A DNA stretch of 64,000 nucleotides, taken from contig CANLWY010000010.1 of the NCBI GenBank assembly GCA_947494995.1, positions 1-64,000 on the forward strand, in the 5' to 3' direction. The notes below the pieces were generated by a model, which did not search any database, was not told where the DNA came from, and saw only the letters and a list, made by a program, of their open reading frames with translations. Position 1 is the stretch's first letter, and each line of letters starts with the position of its first letter. The stretch comes from an uncultured Campylobacterales bacterium (GTDB lineage: Bacteria; Campylobacterota; Campylobacteria; Campylobacterales; Arcobacteraceae). The translations under genes were made by a program, and so were the position numbers. Below, one piece after another: positions 1 to 9,724 of this stretch.

Positions 1-75
1 TGGCTCCGGTACTTGGATTCGAACCAAGGACCAAATGATTAACAGTCATCTACTCTACCACTGAGCTATACCGGA
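1..75 (-). tRNA. tRNA-Asn(GTT)
   Basis: Minus strand reads TCCGGTATAGCTCAGTGGTAGAGTAGATGACTGTTAATCATTTGGTCCTTGGTTCGAATCCAAGTACCGGAGCCA: complete cloverleaf, anticodon GTT, TTCGAAT T-loop, encoded CCA. Confidence 0.97.
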
Positions 76-101
76 ATGTGAAATTTAAAGTGAAGTTTGA
101 A

Positions 102-176
102 TGGCTCCGGTACTTGGATTCGAACCAAGGACCAAATGATTAACAGTCATCTACTCTACCACTGAGCTATACCGGA
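102..176 (-). tRNA. tRNA-Asn(GTT), identical second copy
   Basis: 75-nt sequence identical to 1..75, separated by a 26-nt spacer. Confidence 0.97.
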
Positions 177-204
177 ATCTGTACTTCCCTTTAAATGGGT
201 TGGA

Positions 205-233
205 ATTATAGTAAAAATAAATTCCTTTGTCAA
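205..233 (-). promoter_or_regulatory. Consensus sigma70-type promoter for the tRNA-Asn pair
   Basis: Minus strand TTGACA (233..228), 17-nt spacer, TATAAT (210..205), about 30 nt upstream of the first tRNA. Confidence 0.85.
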
Positions 234-249
234 GGTTTTTTTTAAAAAA

Positions 250-1167
250 TTACAAAATTTTATAAAAATTTAAACCACTGCTATCAATTAGCGAAATAAC
301 ACCCTTTTCTATAAGTTTTTCTAAAGCTTTCTGGCTCTCTTCATCAAACATATTTTTTATATCCACTTGCGTTAAAGGTCTTCTTTTTAAAAGATTTTTA
401 ATCTCCTCTTCACTATAACTATTTGTTTGTTTTGGTCTATTTTTATATGCAATATTTACATTTACACCTTCAAATGTATTTGCTACTTTTTCTAAGGTTT
501 CAAAATCTACTGGATTTACATCATATGCAGGAGGTCTATCAATTGTACCAATATCAACTCTATGTGGATTTATCTTTTTTACAGCATCATACAATAGCTC
601 TATCTCTTCATCTTTATCATTTAAAGTTTTTACAAAAAGTATCTCTAATACAAATCTATTTGAAGTTAATTTCCTAAACTCAATCATTGATTCAATCATT
701 TTATCAATATCAATACCTTTATGAATCCTATCAAGCTTTTTAAAACATTTTTCACTTACACAATCAAGTGAAAGCTTTACAGTATCAAGTTTTAACAAAG
801 CATTGAATATTTTCTTATCATAAATAGTACTTCCATTTGAAAGAATCATTGTCTTTGCATCTTTTTTGATACGATTTATTTCATCTATTAAAATATCAAG
901 CTTTGGGTATAAAGTTGGTTCTCCATTAGCTGTTATTGTTATAACATCAATATTAGGATGTTTTTCAAAAGAATCCTTTATAGTATCTATAACTTCGTCT
1001 ACACTAGGATAACTTGTCATAGTATCTACTGTTTTAGCTTTTTCTAATTCACAATAAAGACAATCAAAATTACACTGTTTTGAAGAAGGAGATAAATCTA
1101 CTCCTAGAGATATACCAAATCTCCTTGAAGGAATAGGTCCAAAGATAATAGAGTTTGAATATGCCAC
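250..1167 (-). CDS. Radical SAM protein; probable GTG start at 1167 rather than the longer ORF start at 1275
   Basis: FGPIPSRRFGISLGVDLSPSSKQCNFDCLYCE (CxxxCxxC-type cluster motif). The extra 36 N-terminal residues overlap hemE and an apparent terminator hairpin. Confidence 0.85.
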   Translation of the reverse strand: MAYSNSIIFGPIPSRRFGISLGVDLSPSSKQCNFDCLYCELEKAKTVDTMTSYPSVDEVIDTIKDSFEKHPNIDVITITANGEPTLYPKLDILIDEINRIKKDAKTMILSNGSTIYDKKIFNALLKLDTVKLSLDCVSEKCFKKLDRIHKGIDIDKMIESMIEFRKLTSNRFVLEILFVKTLNDKDEEIELLYDAVKKINPHRVDIGTIDRPPAYDVNPVDFETLEKVANTFEGVNVNIAYKNRPKQTNSYSEEEIKNLLKRRPLTQVDIKNMFDEESQKALEKLIEKGVISLIDSSGLNFYKIL

Positions 1168-1183
1168 TTTTTTCCTTTTAAAT

Positions 1184-1215
1184 AAAAAAAGAGAAGCTAG
1201 AATAGCTTCTCTTTT
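1184..1215 (-). terminator. Rho-independent terminator after hemE
   Basis: AGAGAAGCTA (1190-1199), loop GAA, TAGCTTCTCT (1203-1212), followed on the minus strand by a T-run (1184-1190). Confidence 0.85.
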
Positions 1216-1243
1216 GTAAAGTCTGTTTGTTTTTATAGTTTTA

Positions 1244-2284
1244 CTATTTTTTTCCAGAAACTCTATGACACTCACTTACAAAGTGAATTGCATTTTCAAC
1301 TGGAACATCTGGTAAAATACCATGACCAAGATTAAAGATATGACCTTCTCCTTGCATAGTCTCTTGAATTTTTTCTACACACTTAGTAGTCTCTTCTTTA
1401 GAGTAAAGTCTACAAGGCTCCATATTCCCTTGAAGTACATATTTATCTCCAAGCTTTTCTTTAGCCATAGACATTGGAGTTCCCCAGTCAATACCAAATA
1501 CATCAAAGTTTCCATAAACTCCACCCATGTTAATGAATGCAGATACACCTTTAGGGAACATGATTACTGGAACATCTGGATACTTAGCTTTTAAGTGCTC
1601 AGCAATCTCTACCATATATTTCCATGAGAATTCATCATATCTTCCTGGTTCAATTGCAGCTGCCCAAGAATCAAAGATTTGAACAACATCAGCACCAGCT
1701 TCAATCTGTTTTTCCATATAAAACTTAACTACATCAGTAACTTTTCTTAAAATCTTGTGTAATAACTCAGGGTTAGAATACATCATTTTCTTACATATGT
1801 TATATGTCTTAGTTCCTTGTCCTTCAATCATATATGTTGCAAGTGTCCAAGGAGCTCCTGTAAATCCAATAAGAGCTTTATCTTCTGGTAATCTCTCTTT
1901 TAAAAGCTTGATAGTATCATATACATAAGTTAACTTATCAGCTGCAGCTTCTCCACCAAGTAGTGCATCTACATCTTCTTCAGTAACGATTGGGTCCCTA
2001 AATACAGGACCTTCACCTTTAATAAACTCTAAATGCATTCCCATTTCATTTGGAATAACTAAAATATCAGAGAATAAAATTGCAGCATCAACACCAACAA
2101 TATCAAGTGGTTGAATAGTAACTTCACAAGCCTTTTCAGGGTCATGACAAAGATTTAAAAAGTTTCCAGCTTGAGCTCTAACTTCCATATACTCTGGAAG
2201 ATATCTTCCAGCTTGTCTCATCATCCATACAGGAGTGTATGGAGTCTCTTTTCTTAAACACGCATCAACAAAAATTTTTGACAT
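1244..2284 (-). CDS. hemE: Uroporphyrinogen decarboxylase
   Basis: [19 protein letters not shown] signature, [16 protein letters not shown], full length 346 aa. Confidence 0.97.
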   Translation of the reverse strand: MSKIFVDACLRKETPYTPVWMMRQAGRYLPEYMEVRAQAGNFLNLCHDPEKACEVTIQPLDIVGVDAAILFSDILVIPNEMGMHLEFIKGEGPVFRDPIVTEEDVDALLGGEAAADKLTYVYDTIKLLKERLPEDKALIGFTGAPWTLATYMIEGQGTKTYNICKKMMYSNPELLHKILRKVTDVVKFYMEKQIEAGADVVQIFDSWAAAIEPGRYDEFSWKYMVEIAEHLKAKYPDVPVIMFPKGVSAFINMGGVYGNFDVFGIDWGTPMSMAKEKLGDKYVLQGNMEPCRLYSKEETTKCVEKIQETMQGEGHIFNLGHGILPDVPVENAIHFVSECHRVSGKK

Positions 2285-2423
2285 AATTATATACCTTAAA
2301 AAATATTCCTAAAAAAGGAACGAAATTAATTTTATTTATTTACTTTTTATAAAAAAAGTATAAAAAACACACATATCTTTTTGCTTTATAAATAAAGCAC
2401 CACTCTAAACATTAAAAAAAAGT

Positions 2424-2972
2424 TTACTTAATAATCTCTTTTTTTTCTTTCTTTCCAACTTTTCCTAAAAAGTATAAACCAATAGAAACAGCCGCAATAG
2501 ATAGTGCTAGATAAAGAATATCTAAGGCACTATTATATTGAGCTAAACCAACTTTTTTGAAATAGATTACAACAAGTACCATTACAATAACTTTTGATAT
2601 CTTATCCTTAAGTTGATCTAGCGAATTAATAGCTAAAAGTTGATTCTCTTTTGCTACTTCACCCTTTCTTCCCTTTTTAGCAGCATCAATATCTGATATA
2701 AAAAGTTCATACATACCAAAAGAGAAAATAATCATTACTACACCAATTAAATATAAATCAACTGCACCAATAATTCCACCCATAACTTTCTCATGGAAAT
2801 ACTTAGGATGCTCACCATTTAGATATGTAGTAACTACATACTTTGCAGTATCAAAGATATCAACACTTGCAACTATAAAAAGAATTATAGCTCCAATAAT
2901 ACCAAAGACCACTGCAGAGATTATTACAAATCTAGATGACCATAGGATATTTTCAAATACCTTTTCAAGCAT
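2424..2972 (-). CDS. UPF0114/YqhA-family membrane protein
   Basis: 182 aa with hydrophobic segments and YLIGVVMIIFSFGMYELFISDID motif. Confidence 0.8.
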   Translation of the reverse strand: MLEKVFENILWSSRFVIISAVVFGIIGAIILFIVASVDIFDTAKYVVTTYLNGEHPKYFHEKVMGGIIGAVDLYLIGVVMIIFSFGMYELFISDIDAAKKGRKGEVAKENQLLAINSLDQLKDKISKVIVMVLVVIYFKKVGLAQYNSALDILYLALSIAAVSIGLYFLGKVGKKEKKEIIK

Positions 2973-4009
2973 TAAATATCATTCTCCATCTCAATCCACT
3001 TTAAAGCAATTCTTACAGAGTTCGTAGCAGCACCAACTCTTACTTGGTCAGCCACATTGAAAAAATGCACAATATTATTAGCATATACATCTTTTCTAAT
3101 TCTTCCTACAAAAGTAGTATCTGTATCAGTTGAAATAATAGGCATTGGATAAGCATTATTTGCTAAATCATCAATTACTTCAACATTTTCAAATCTTTCT
3201 AAAGATTCTCTAACTTCAGATACATCTACCTCAACATCATCTTCAAATGTAACAGTAATAGATTCAGAATGAGATCTTAAAACTGGAACTCTAACACAAG
3301 TTGCTGCTACTTGAATCTCTTTATGTAAAATCTTTTGTGTTTCATTAACCATTTTCATCTCTTCTTTTGTGAAGTCATTTGGTTGTTGAACATCAATTTG
3401 CGGAATTACATTAAGTGCAATTTGGTGTGCAAATGATTTTTTCTCTGATTCATTAAGTCTAAAGGCAAAGAAATCTTGCATCTGTTTAACAAGTTCTTCC
3501 ATACCAGCTTTTCCAGCTCCTGAAACCGCTTGATAAGTTGAAACATCTACTCTTTTGATTCCATATAAATCATCTAATGGCTTTAAAGACAGAACCATTT
3601 GAATAGTTGAACAGTTTGGATTTGCAATAATTCCAGTCTCTCTCCAATTAGCAATATCATCTGGATTTACTTCAGGCACTACTAATGGAACATTAGGATC
3701 CATTCTAAAGTGAGATGTGTTGTCAATTACAACTGCACCTGCTTCAACAGCATACTTTGCAAATTTTTCAGAAATAGAACCACCTGCAGAGAAGAAAGCA
3801 ATTTCTACTTCATTCTCTTCAAAACAAGTTTCAGTTAACTCTAAAACTGTTACTTCTTTATCTTGGTATTCTACTTTTGTTCCTGCACTTTTTGCACTTG
3901 CAAGAGGAACTAGATTATTAATAGGGAAGTCATAATCATTTAATACTCTTAAAAGCTCTTCCCCAACAGCACCAGTAGCACCGACAATTGCTACATTAAA
4001 TCTTCTCAT
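2972..4009 (-). CDS. asd: Aspartate-semialdehyde dehydrogenase
   Basis: VAIVGATGAVGEELLRVL, NPNCSTIQMV active site, RIRKD. Confidence 0.97.
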   Translation of the reverse strand: MRRFNVAIVGATGAVGEELLRVLNDYDFPINNLVPLASAKSAGTKVEYQDKEVTVLELTETCFEENEVEIAFFSAGGSISEKFAKYAVEAGAVVIDNTSHFRMDPNVPLVVPEVNPDDIANWRETGIIANPNCSTIQMVLSLKPLDDLYGIKRVDVSTYQAVSGAGKAGMEELVKQMQDFFAFRLNESEKKSFAHQIALNVIPQIDVQQPNDFTKEEMKMVNETQKILHKEIQVAATCVRVPVLRSHSESITVTFEDDVEVDVSEVRESLERFENVEVIDDLANNAYPMPIISTDTDTTFVGRIRKDVYANNIVHFFNVADQVRVGAATNSVRIALKWIEMENDI

Positions 4010-6621
4010 TATTCGTTTCCTTTTCCTTCATTATTTTCTGAATCTTCAATTAAAGATGGTGATTCATTTACGTTTGTATTTACCTCAGAGTCTGAACTAT
4101 TCAATTCAATCTTCTCTGCTGTTATTACTTCTCCATCTTCTGTATATCTAATTACATTTCCATTTTCATCTACTTCAATCTCTTCAGCTTCTTTTGGACA
4201 TTTTGCAATAGACACAACTTTATCTTTTGCATCTACATTTACAATGATTACACCTGAAGTATTTCTTCCAGCTTTTCTAATTGATTGCATATCAACTCTA
4301 ATCATCTTACCTATAGAAGTAAGAGCCATTAAATCTTGTGTTTCATCTACAAGTACTTCACCAACAACATTTCCAGTTTTATTAGATAATTTCATAGAAA
4401 TTACACCAGAACCTGCCCTATTTGTTAGTCTATACTCTTCAACTAGTGTTCTTTTTCCAATACCTTTTTCAGATACTGTTAACAACTCTTGTTCTTCATT
4501 ATCAATAACATCTGCATCTACTACAAAGTCAGTATCTAGTTTAAACTTAATACCTCTAACACCTCTTGTAGATCTTCCTTGCTCTCTTGTTTTCTCTATA
4601 TCAAATCTAATACATTGACCTAAAGATGTAAAAATCATTAGAAATTGAGAGTTAACATCTGTAATCTTAGCTGTTACAATCTCATCTGCATCATCAAGAA
4701 CAATTGCTCTTACACCATTTGATCTAATATTTGAGAATTCAGATAATGATGTTCTTTTCACAATACCATTTCTAGTAAAGAATGCTAATGACTTAGACTC
4801 ATCAAAATCAGAAGTTGGGATAATCTCCATAATCTTCTCATCAGGTCTTAAGTTGATTAAATTAACAACTGCTTTACCTTTAGCTGTTCTTGAACCTTCA
4901 GGTATTCTATAAACCTTCAACCAGTATAATTGCCCCATGTTGGTTACAAACATCAGGGTGTCATGGGTATTAGATACAAAAAATCTCTCAATAAAGTCAT
5001 CATCATGAGTTGTTACTGCAACTTTACCTTTTCCACCTCTTCTTTGTTTTTCGTAAGATTTAATTGGAACTCTTTTTACATATCCATTATGAGTAATAGT
5101 AACTACCATTGGCTCATTTGGAATTAAATCTTCAATATCGATCTCATCATAAGAGTCTTCAATTTCTGTTCTTCTTTCATCAGAGTATTTTTCTCTAATT
5201 TCTGTTAACTCTTCTTTAATAATCTCATTTAATTTTTCTTCAGATTTTAAGATAGATTCAAGCTCAGCAATAAGTGCTAATAACTCTTGGTACTCAGCTT
5301 CTAATTTATCTCTTTGAAGACCTGTTAATCTTCCTAATCTCATATCTAAGATAGCTTGAGATTGAATTGTACTTAATCCAAATCTTTGTTGTAAACTCTC
5401 TTTCGCTTCTGCATCATTTGCAGATGCTCTAATAATCTTAACAACTTCATCAATATTGTCTAAAGCAATTTTCAGACCTTCTAAAATATGAGCTCTTGCT
5501 TTTGCTTTTTCTAAATCAAAAATGGTTCTTCTAATAATTACAGTTTTTCTATGTGATAAGAAAACATTTAAAATCTCAGGTAATGTAAATACCTTAGGTT
5601 CTTTATTATAAACTGCTAATAAAATGATTCCAAAAGTAGTTTCCATTGGAGTTGATTTATAAAGGTTATTAAGAACTATCTCAGACATTGCATCTTTTTT
5701 AAGCTCAATTACAACTCTAATACCTTCCCTATCTGACTCATCTCTAACTTCTGAAATACCTTCAACAGATTTCTCTTTAGCTAAGTTAGCAATTTGCTCA
5801 ATAAGTCTTGATTTATTTACTTGGTATGGTAATTCATCAAGTACAATAACTTCTTTCTTACCTTTTGTTTCAATATGATGCTTAGCTCTAATTTTAACTC
5901 TTCCACGCCCCGTGTTGTATGCATCAATAATTCCACGTCTACCAAAGATTGTTCCTCCTGTTGGGAAGTCTGGTCCTTGAATGAACTGCATAAGATCATC
6001 AGCTGTAGCTTCAGGATTATCAATTGTATGTAAAATAGCGTCTAAAAGCTCACCTAAGTTATGAGGTGGAATTTTTGTTGCCATACCTACTGCGATACCT
6101 TCTGAACCATTTAAAAGTAATGTTGGTACTCTCGTTGGTAAAACATCTGGTTCTTTTAGAGTATCATCATAGTTTGGTGTAAAGTTTACAGTATCTTTAT
6201 CAATATCTTTTAAAATATCCTCAGAGATCTTTGTAAATCTTGACTCTGTATATCTCATTGCTGCTGCATTATCACCATCAACAGAACCAAAGTTTCCTTG
6301 TCCATCAATAAGAGGTGCTCTCATTGAAAAATCTTGTGCTAACCTAACAAGTGCATCATAAACCGAAGTATCACCATGAGGGTGATACTTACCGATTACA
6401 TCACCTACAATTCTTGCAGATTTTTTATATGGTGCTCTTGCACTCATATTTAAATCATGCATTGCATATAAAATTCTTCTGTGAACTGGTTTAAGTCCAT
6501 CTTTTGCATCAGGTAATGCTCTACCAATAATTACACTCATTGAATAATCTAAATATGAAGCTTTAATACTGTCTTCAATATTTATGTCAATAATATCTTG
6601 ATTTTCGAAAAGGTTTTCCAT
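4009..6621 (-). CDS. gyrA: DNA gyrase subunit A
   Basis: [52 protein letters not shown], GyrA C-terminal repeats, acidic tail. Confidence 0.99.
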   Translation of the reverse strand: MENLFENQDIIDINIEDSIKASYLDYSMSVIIGRALPDAKDGLKPVHRRILYAMHDLNMSARAPYKKSARIVGDVIGKYHPHGDTSVYDALVRLAQDFSMRAPLIDGQGNFGSVDGDNAAAMRYTESRFTKISEDILKDIDKDTVNFTPNYDDTLKEPDVLPTRVPTLLLNGSEGIAVGMATKIPPHNLGELLDAILHTIDNPEATADDLMQFIQGPDFPTGGTIFGRRGIIDAYNTGRGRVKIRAKHHIETKGKKEVIVLDELPYQVNKSRLIEQIANLAKEKSVEGISEVRDESDREGIRVVIELKKDAMSEIVLNNLYKSTPMETTFGIILLAVYNKEPKVFTLPEILNVFLSHRKTVIIRRTIFDLEKAKARAHILEGLKIALDNIDEVVKIIRASANDAEAKESLQQRFGLSTIQSQAILDMRLGRLTGLQRDKLEAEYQELLALIAELESILKSEEKLNEIIKEELTEIREKYSDERRTEIEDSYDEIDIEDLIPNEPMVVTITHNGYVKRVPIKSYEKQRRGGKGKVAVTTHDDDFIERFFVSNTHDTLMFVTNMGQLYWLKVYRIPEGSRTAKGKAVVNLINLRPDEKIMEIIPTSDFDESKSLAFFTRNGIVKRTSLSEFSNIRSNGVRAIVLDDADEIVTAKITDVNSQFLMIFTSLGQCIRFDIEKTREQGRSTRGVRGIKFKLDTDFVVDADVIDNEEQELLTVSEKGIGKRTLVEEYRLTNRAGSGVISMKLSNKTGNVVGEVLVDETQDLMALTSIGKMIRVDMQSIRKAGRNTSGVIIVNVDAKDKVVSIAKCPKEAEEIEVDENGNVIRYTEDGEVITAEKIELNSSDSEVNTNVNESPSLIEDSENNEGKGNE

Positions 6622-6701
6622 TAAAAAATGCCTTATTTATAAAATTTAGATATTTTATCTAAAAAAGGCTTAGTATAAGGCTTTTAGTTTATATTTTAAG
6701 C

Positions 6702-6742
6702 AAAAAAAAAGGGATGAAAGTAAAAAAACTTTCACCCCTTTT
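6702..6742 (-). terminator. Rho-independent terminator downstream of the DUF465 gene
   Basis: Minus strand GGGGTGAAAG...CTTTCATCCC stem (one G.U) followed by an A9/T9 tract at 6702-6710. Confidence 0.8.
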
Positions 6743-6763
6743 GAAAAACAATTATTATGCCCT

Positions 6764-6982
6764 TTAACTGTTCTCTTTTTTATATTTCATAATGTAGGTA
6801 TATACCTCATCTTTTAGTTTTAACTTCTCTTTTTTCTTTGCTTCTATCTCAAATTGGTCAGCATGGTTTTTCACCATTTCTTCAATCTCTTCATCTAAAT
6901 CATTATGCTTATCAAAAATTTTTACAAAATGACCATCTTTTTGTTTTAACTCTGTGATAATATCTCTATACTCGTGAAACAT
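6764..6982 (-). CDS. DUF465/YdcH-family small protein
   Basis: 72 aa, FVKIFDKHNDLDEEIEEM...KKKEKLKLKDEVYTYI pattern. Confidence 0.8.
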   Translation of the reverse strand: MFHEYRDIITELKQKDGHFVKIFDKHNDLDEEIEEMVKNHADQFEIEAKKKEKLKLKDEVYTYIMKYKKENS

Positions 6983-7012
6983 TGGCTTTCCTTTCTCGTT
7001 TGATATTAAAAA

Positions 7013-7018
7013 ATTATA
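7013..7018 (-). promoter_or_regulatory. Putative -10 box (TATAAT) for the DUF465 gene
   Basis: TATAAT on the minus strand about 31 nt upstream of the ATG. Confidence 0.45.
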
Positions 7019-7035
7019 ACAATTATGGCCTTAAA

Positions 7036-8217
7036 TTAAGTACGATAATCGGCATTTATCTTTACGTACTCATAACCTAAATCACAGCCGTAAGCAATAA
7101 AACTACCCTCTCCTACTCCAATATCACAAATAACTTTATATTGTTCCTTTTCAAGTACTTTTGCAGCTTTTATTTCTTGGGCTTCATCAAAACAGATTTT
7201 ACCTTTATTGAATACTACGACATCATTATATGAAATTACAAGAGAATTTTCATCACAAGTAATTCTAGAAGCCCCTATAGTTGAAGCTATACGCCCAAAG
7301 TTTGGATCTTCACCAAAAAGTGCTGTTTTTACTAAAAGTGAGTTTGAAAGAGCCTTTGCTGCTATCTCTGCTTCTTCATTTGAAGCTGCATTTATTACTT
7401 CAAAAGCAACAGCTTTTTTTGCACCTTCTCCATCAGCAACCATTAACATAGCCATATCATGCATTACAAGTCGTAAAGCCTCTTTAAATGCCTCTTTATC
7501 ATATGCATTTGATTTTCTATTAGCCATTAAAAGAACTGTATCATTTGTAGATGTATCTCCATCTACAGATATTGCATTAAAAGTTGTATATGAATTTACA
7601 GATAAAACTTCTTTCATATCATCTTTTGGAATGTCTGCATCCGTTGTGATAAAACAAAGCATAGTTGCAAGATTTGGATTTATCATTCCTGCACCTTTTG
7701 CAACTGCTCCTATTTTAAAAGATTTTCCATCTTCTAACTTCACTTCATACATACAAGTTTTAGGATATGCATCTGTTGTCATAATAGCTTGAGATAGATT
7801 CTCTCCACTCTTTGCAGTTAAATCAAAAGAGTTAGCTCCATCAATTAATTTTTGTAAAGGTAATGGGTTTCCAATTACACCTGTACTACTCATAATTGGA
7901 TTTGTCACATCAAAATTTAAAGATGAAAAAAGTTTATTTATATCATCAATTCCTCTTTGACCTGTCATTGCATTTGCATTTTTTGAATTGATCAATACAA
8001 AGTTTGATTGAAATCCTTTTTCATACATTTGATAATGTTTAAGTGGTGCTGCTTGAAATTTGTTTAGTGTAAATACTGCTTCAACATCACATAAAACATC
8101 ACTATAAATAAATCCTAAGTCTTTATTTCCATTTGGTTTTAATCCAGCGTGAATCCCATCACAATAAAAACCATCTATTTGATCAATAAATCCCTTTATT
8201 GGTAAAATTGTAAACAT
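7036..8217 (-). CDS. argJ: Bifunctional glutamate N-acetyltransferase/amino-acid acetyltransferase
   Basis: GVIGNPLP, AVAKGAGMINPNLATMLCFITTDA cleavage region, ISVDGDTSTNDTVLLMAN. Confidence 0.95.
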   Translation of the reverse strand: MFTILPIKGFIDQIDGFYCDGIHAGLKPNGNKDLGFIYSDVLCDVEAVFTLNKFQAAPLKHYQMYEKGFQSNFVLINSKNANAMTGQRGIDDINKLFSSLNFDVTNPIMSSTGVIGNPLPLQKLIDGANSFDLTAKSGENLSQAIMTTDAYPKTCMYEVKLEDGKSFKIGAVAKGAGMINPNLATMLCFITTDADIPKDDMKEVLSVNSYTTFNAISVDGDTSTNDTVLLMANRKSNAYDKEAFKEALRLVMHDMAMLMVADGEGAKKAVAFEVINAASNEEAEIAAKALSNSLLVKTALFGEDPNFGRIASTIGASRITCDENSLVISYNDVVVFNKGKICFDEAQEIKAAKVLEKEQYKVICDIGVGEGSFIAYGCDLGYEYVKINADYRT

Positions 8218-8234
8218 AATAAAATATTATCCTC

Positions 8235-9356
8235 TTATAAATCTTCTGGCATCTCTTTTTGAGATATCATTCTTTTTGCTTTTGAAATACTCTTTTGATT
8301 TCCTACTAGTAAAAGCTTTGAACCAGCACTAATAACTGCTGTTCCTTTAGGCATTTGAATAAATCGTCCCTTTTTCTCCGTAATTCCAATAACTGATACT
8401 TTCATTCTATCTCTAAGTCTTAACTCTTTTATTTCCCGATTTACAACCCAAGACTCAGCATCAACAAAAGCCTCTTCCATATCAATAGGAGTATCCGGTT
8501 TATATAAAAACTCTTCAAGAACATTTTCCATATCAGGACGTACTGCCATTGCTGAAACCCTTTTTGCCATTAAAGATGGTGTTGCAACAACCTTATCTGC
8601 TCCAAGTTTTTGAAGTCTAATTTTTTCATTTTGTGTTTCTGCGTTTGAGATAATCAGAAAAGGACTTCTTCCTAACTCTTTTTCATAAAGCCTTACTGAT
8701 GCTATTAATGTAATATTTTCTGAAATATTTTTTGATAATGAGATAGCACCTTTTGCTGAAGATAAATGAGACTTTAAAAAAGCTCTCTCTTTAAAAGGTT
8801 CTTCTTTAACAAAATAAGGATAATTATGCTGTTTTGCAATTTCTTCAATCTCTTCACTAGGATCAACAACAACAAAAGGAATATGGTTATCATTAAACTG
8901 TTTAGCAAGCTGAGCTGTATATTCATTGTGATAAAAAATCACAAAGTGTCGTCGTAATCTAGCAATCTTATAAAGCATATTTCTTTCCTTATAAAGTTCA
9001 AATAACTTACCCTTAATAACAGCATCAATAAGTACTGCTGTTGATAATGTAAATATTGCAAATCCAAAAATGATAAGTGTTACTGTAAAAAATCTTCCCG
9101 CAGGTGAGATAGGAGCTATTTCTCCAAAACCAACAGTAGTAAAAGTAATACCCGTTTGATAAATTGCATCTAATATGGGGAAGTCATCGATTAAAATATA
9201 ACCCATTGTTCCAAATATCATTATAACTTGAACAAGAACAAGAGGTAATCTAAAAGGTTTTAATTGAGAATATATGATTGGATTTAAATCATATTCTGGT
9301 TTAGCTGTACGTATCTCCCAGCCTAGAGCTTTCTTTACTCTTCTAAAGATGCCCAT
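8235..9356 (-). CDS. Ion channel/TrkA-N (RCK) potassium channel protein
   Basis: TFTTVGFGEIAPISPAGRFF selectivity filter, followed by TrkA-N-like and TrkA-C-like domains. Confidence 0.88.
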   Translation of the reverse strand: MGIFRRVKKALGWEIRTAKPEYDLNPIIYSQLKPFRLPLVLVQVIMIFGTMGYILIDDFPILDAIYQTGITFTTVGFGEIAPISPAGRFFTVTLIIFGFAIFTLSTAVLIDAVIKGKLFELYKERNMLYKIARLRRHFVIFYHNEYTAQLAKQFNDNHIPFVVVDPSEEIEEIAKQHNYPYFVKEEPFKERAFLKSHLSSAKGAISLSKNISENITLIASVRLYEKELGRSPFLIISNAETQNEKIRLQKLGADKVVATPSLMAKRVSAMAVRPDMENVLEEFLYKPDTPIDMEEAFVDAESWVVNREIKELRLRDRMKVSVIGITEKKGRFIQMPKGTAVISAGSKLLLVGNQKSISKAKRMISQKEMPEDL

Positions 9357-9359
9357 GAA

Positions 9360-9379
9360 AGCACTTTACTTAAAGTGCT
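9360..9379. repeat. Palindromic inverted repeat between rpmB and the channel gene
   Basis: AGCACTTTA-CT-TAAAGTGCT, perfect 9-nt arms, ending 3 nt before the channel ATG. Confidence 0.8.
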
Positions 9380-9382
9380 CTC

Positions 9383-9571
9383 TTATGAGTGTTTTTTAAG
9401 AGTTCTTAACTCTTTAGCAGAAATTCTGATTTTTCTTGAAGTACCATCTTCTAAAGTAACTCTAACTGTTCTTAAGTTTGGTAAAAATCTTCTTTTAGTT
9501 CTGTTTTTTGCGTGACTTACGTTGTGTCCAGACATTGGACCTTTTCCTGAAATTGCACATCTTCTTGACAT
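9383..9571 (-). CDS. rpmB: 50S ribosomal protein L28
   Basis: [33 protein letters not shown]. Confidence 0.97.
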   Translation of the reverse strand: MSRRCAISGKGPMSGHNVSHAKNRTKRRFLPNLRTVRVTLEDGTSRKIRISAKELRTLKKHS

Positions 9572-9611
9572 TTTGCTTTCCTTAAAATTTTATAGTGAAA
9601 AATATTCGCGT

Positions 9612-9617
9612 ATTATA
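9612..9617 (-). promoter_or_regulatory. Putative -10 box (TATAAT) for rpmB
   Basis: GGTATAATACGCG on the minus strand, about 40 nt upstream of rpmB. Confidence 0.55.
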
Positions 9618-9724
9618 CCTTGCTATTCTTAAGTTAAATTTAAATTTAAGCTTTTTTTTAACAATAATAAATATTTAGTTTTATTTGGATAATATTTTAA
9701 ATTATTTAATACATGGGAATATTT

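Noticed and set aside
423-677. Plus-strand 84-aa ORF
   Set aside because: Antisense to the radical-SAM gene; low-complexity L/Y/H-rich translation, no RBS; shadow ORF.
1322-1594. Plus-strand 90-aa ORF
   Set aside because: Antisense to hemE, which has full conserved coding content.
2342-2420. Hairpins TACTTTTT/AAAAAGTA and TGCTTTA/TAAAGCA between the UPF0114 gene and hemE
   Set aside because: Inverted repeats are real but lack a downstream T-run on the relevant strand; too AT-rich to call a terminator.
4244-4618. Plus-strand 124-aa ORF (also 4930..5127)
   Set aside because: Antisense shadows of gyrA.
5817-6023. Minus-strand 68-aa ORF
   Set aside because: Alternative frame inside gyrA with no domain character.
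7208-7792. Plus-strand 194-aa ORF
   Set aside because: Antisense to argJ; length reflects codon bias of the real frame, translation is S/A/F-rich without recognisable motifs.
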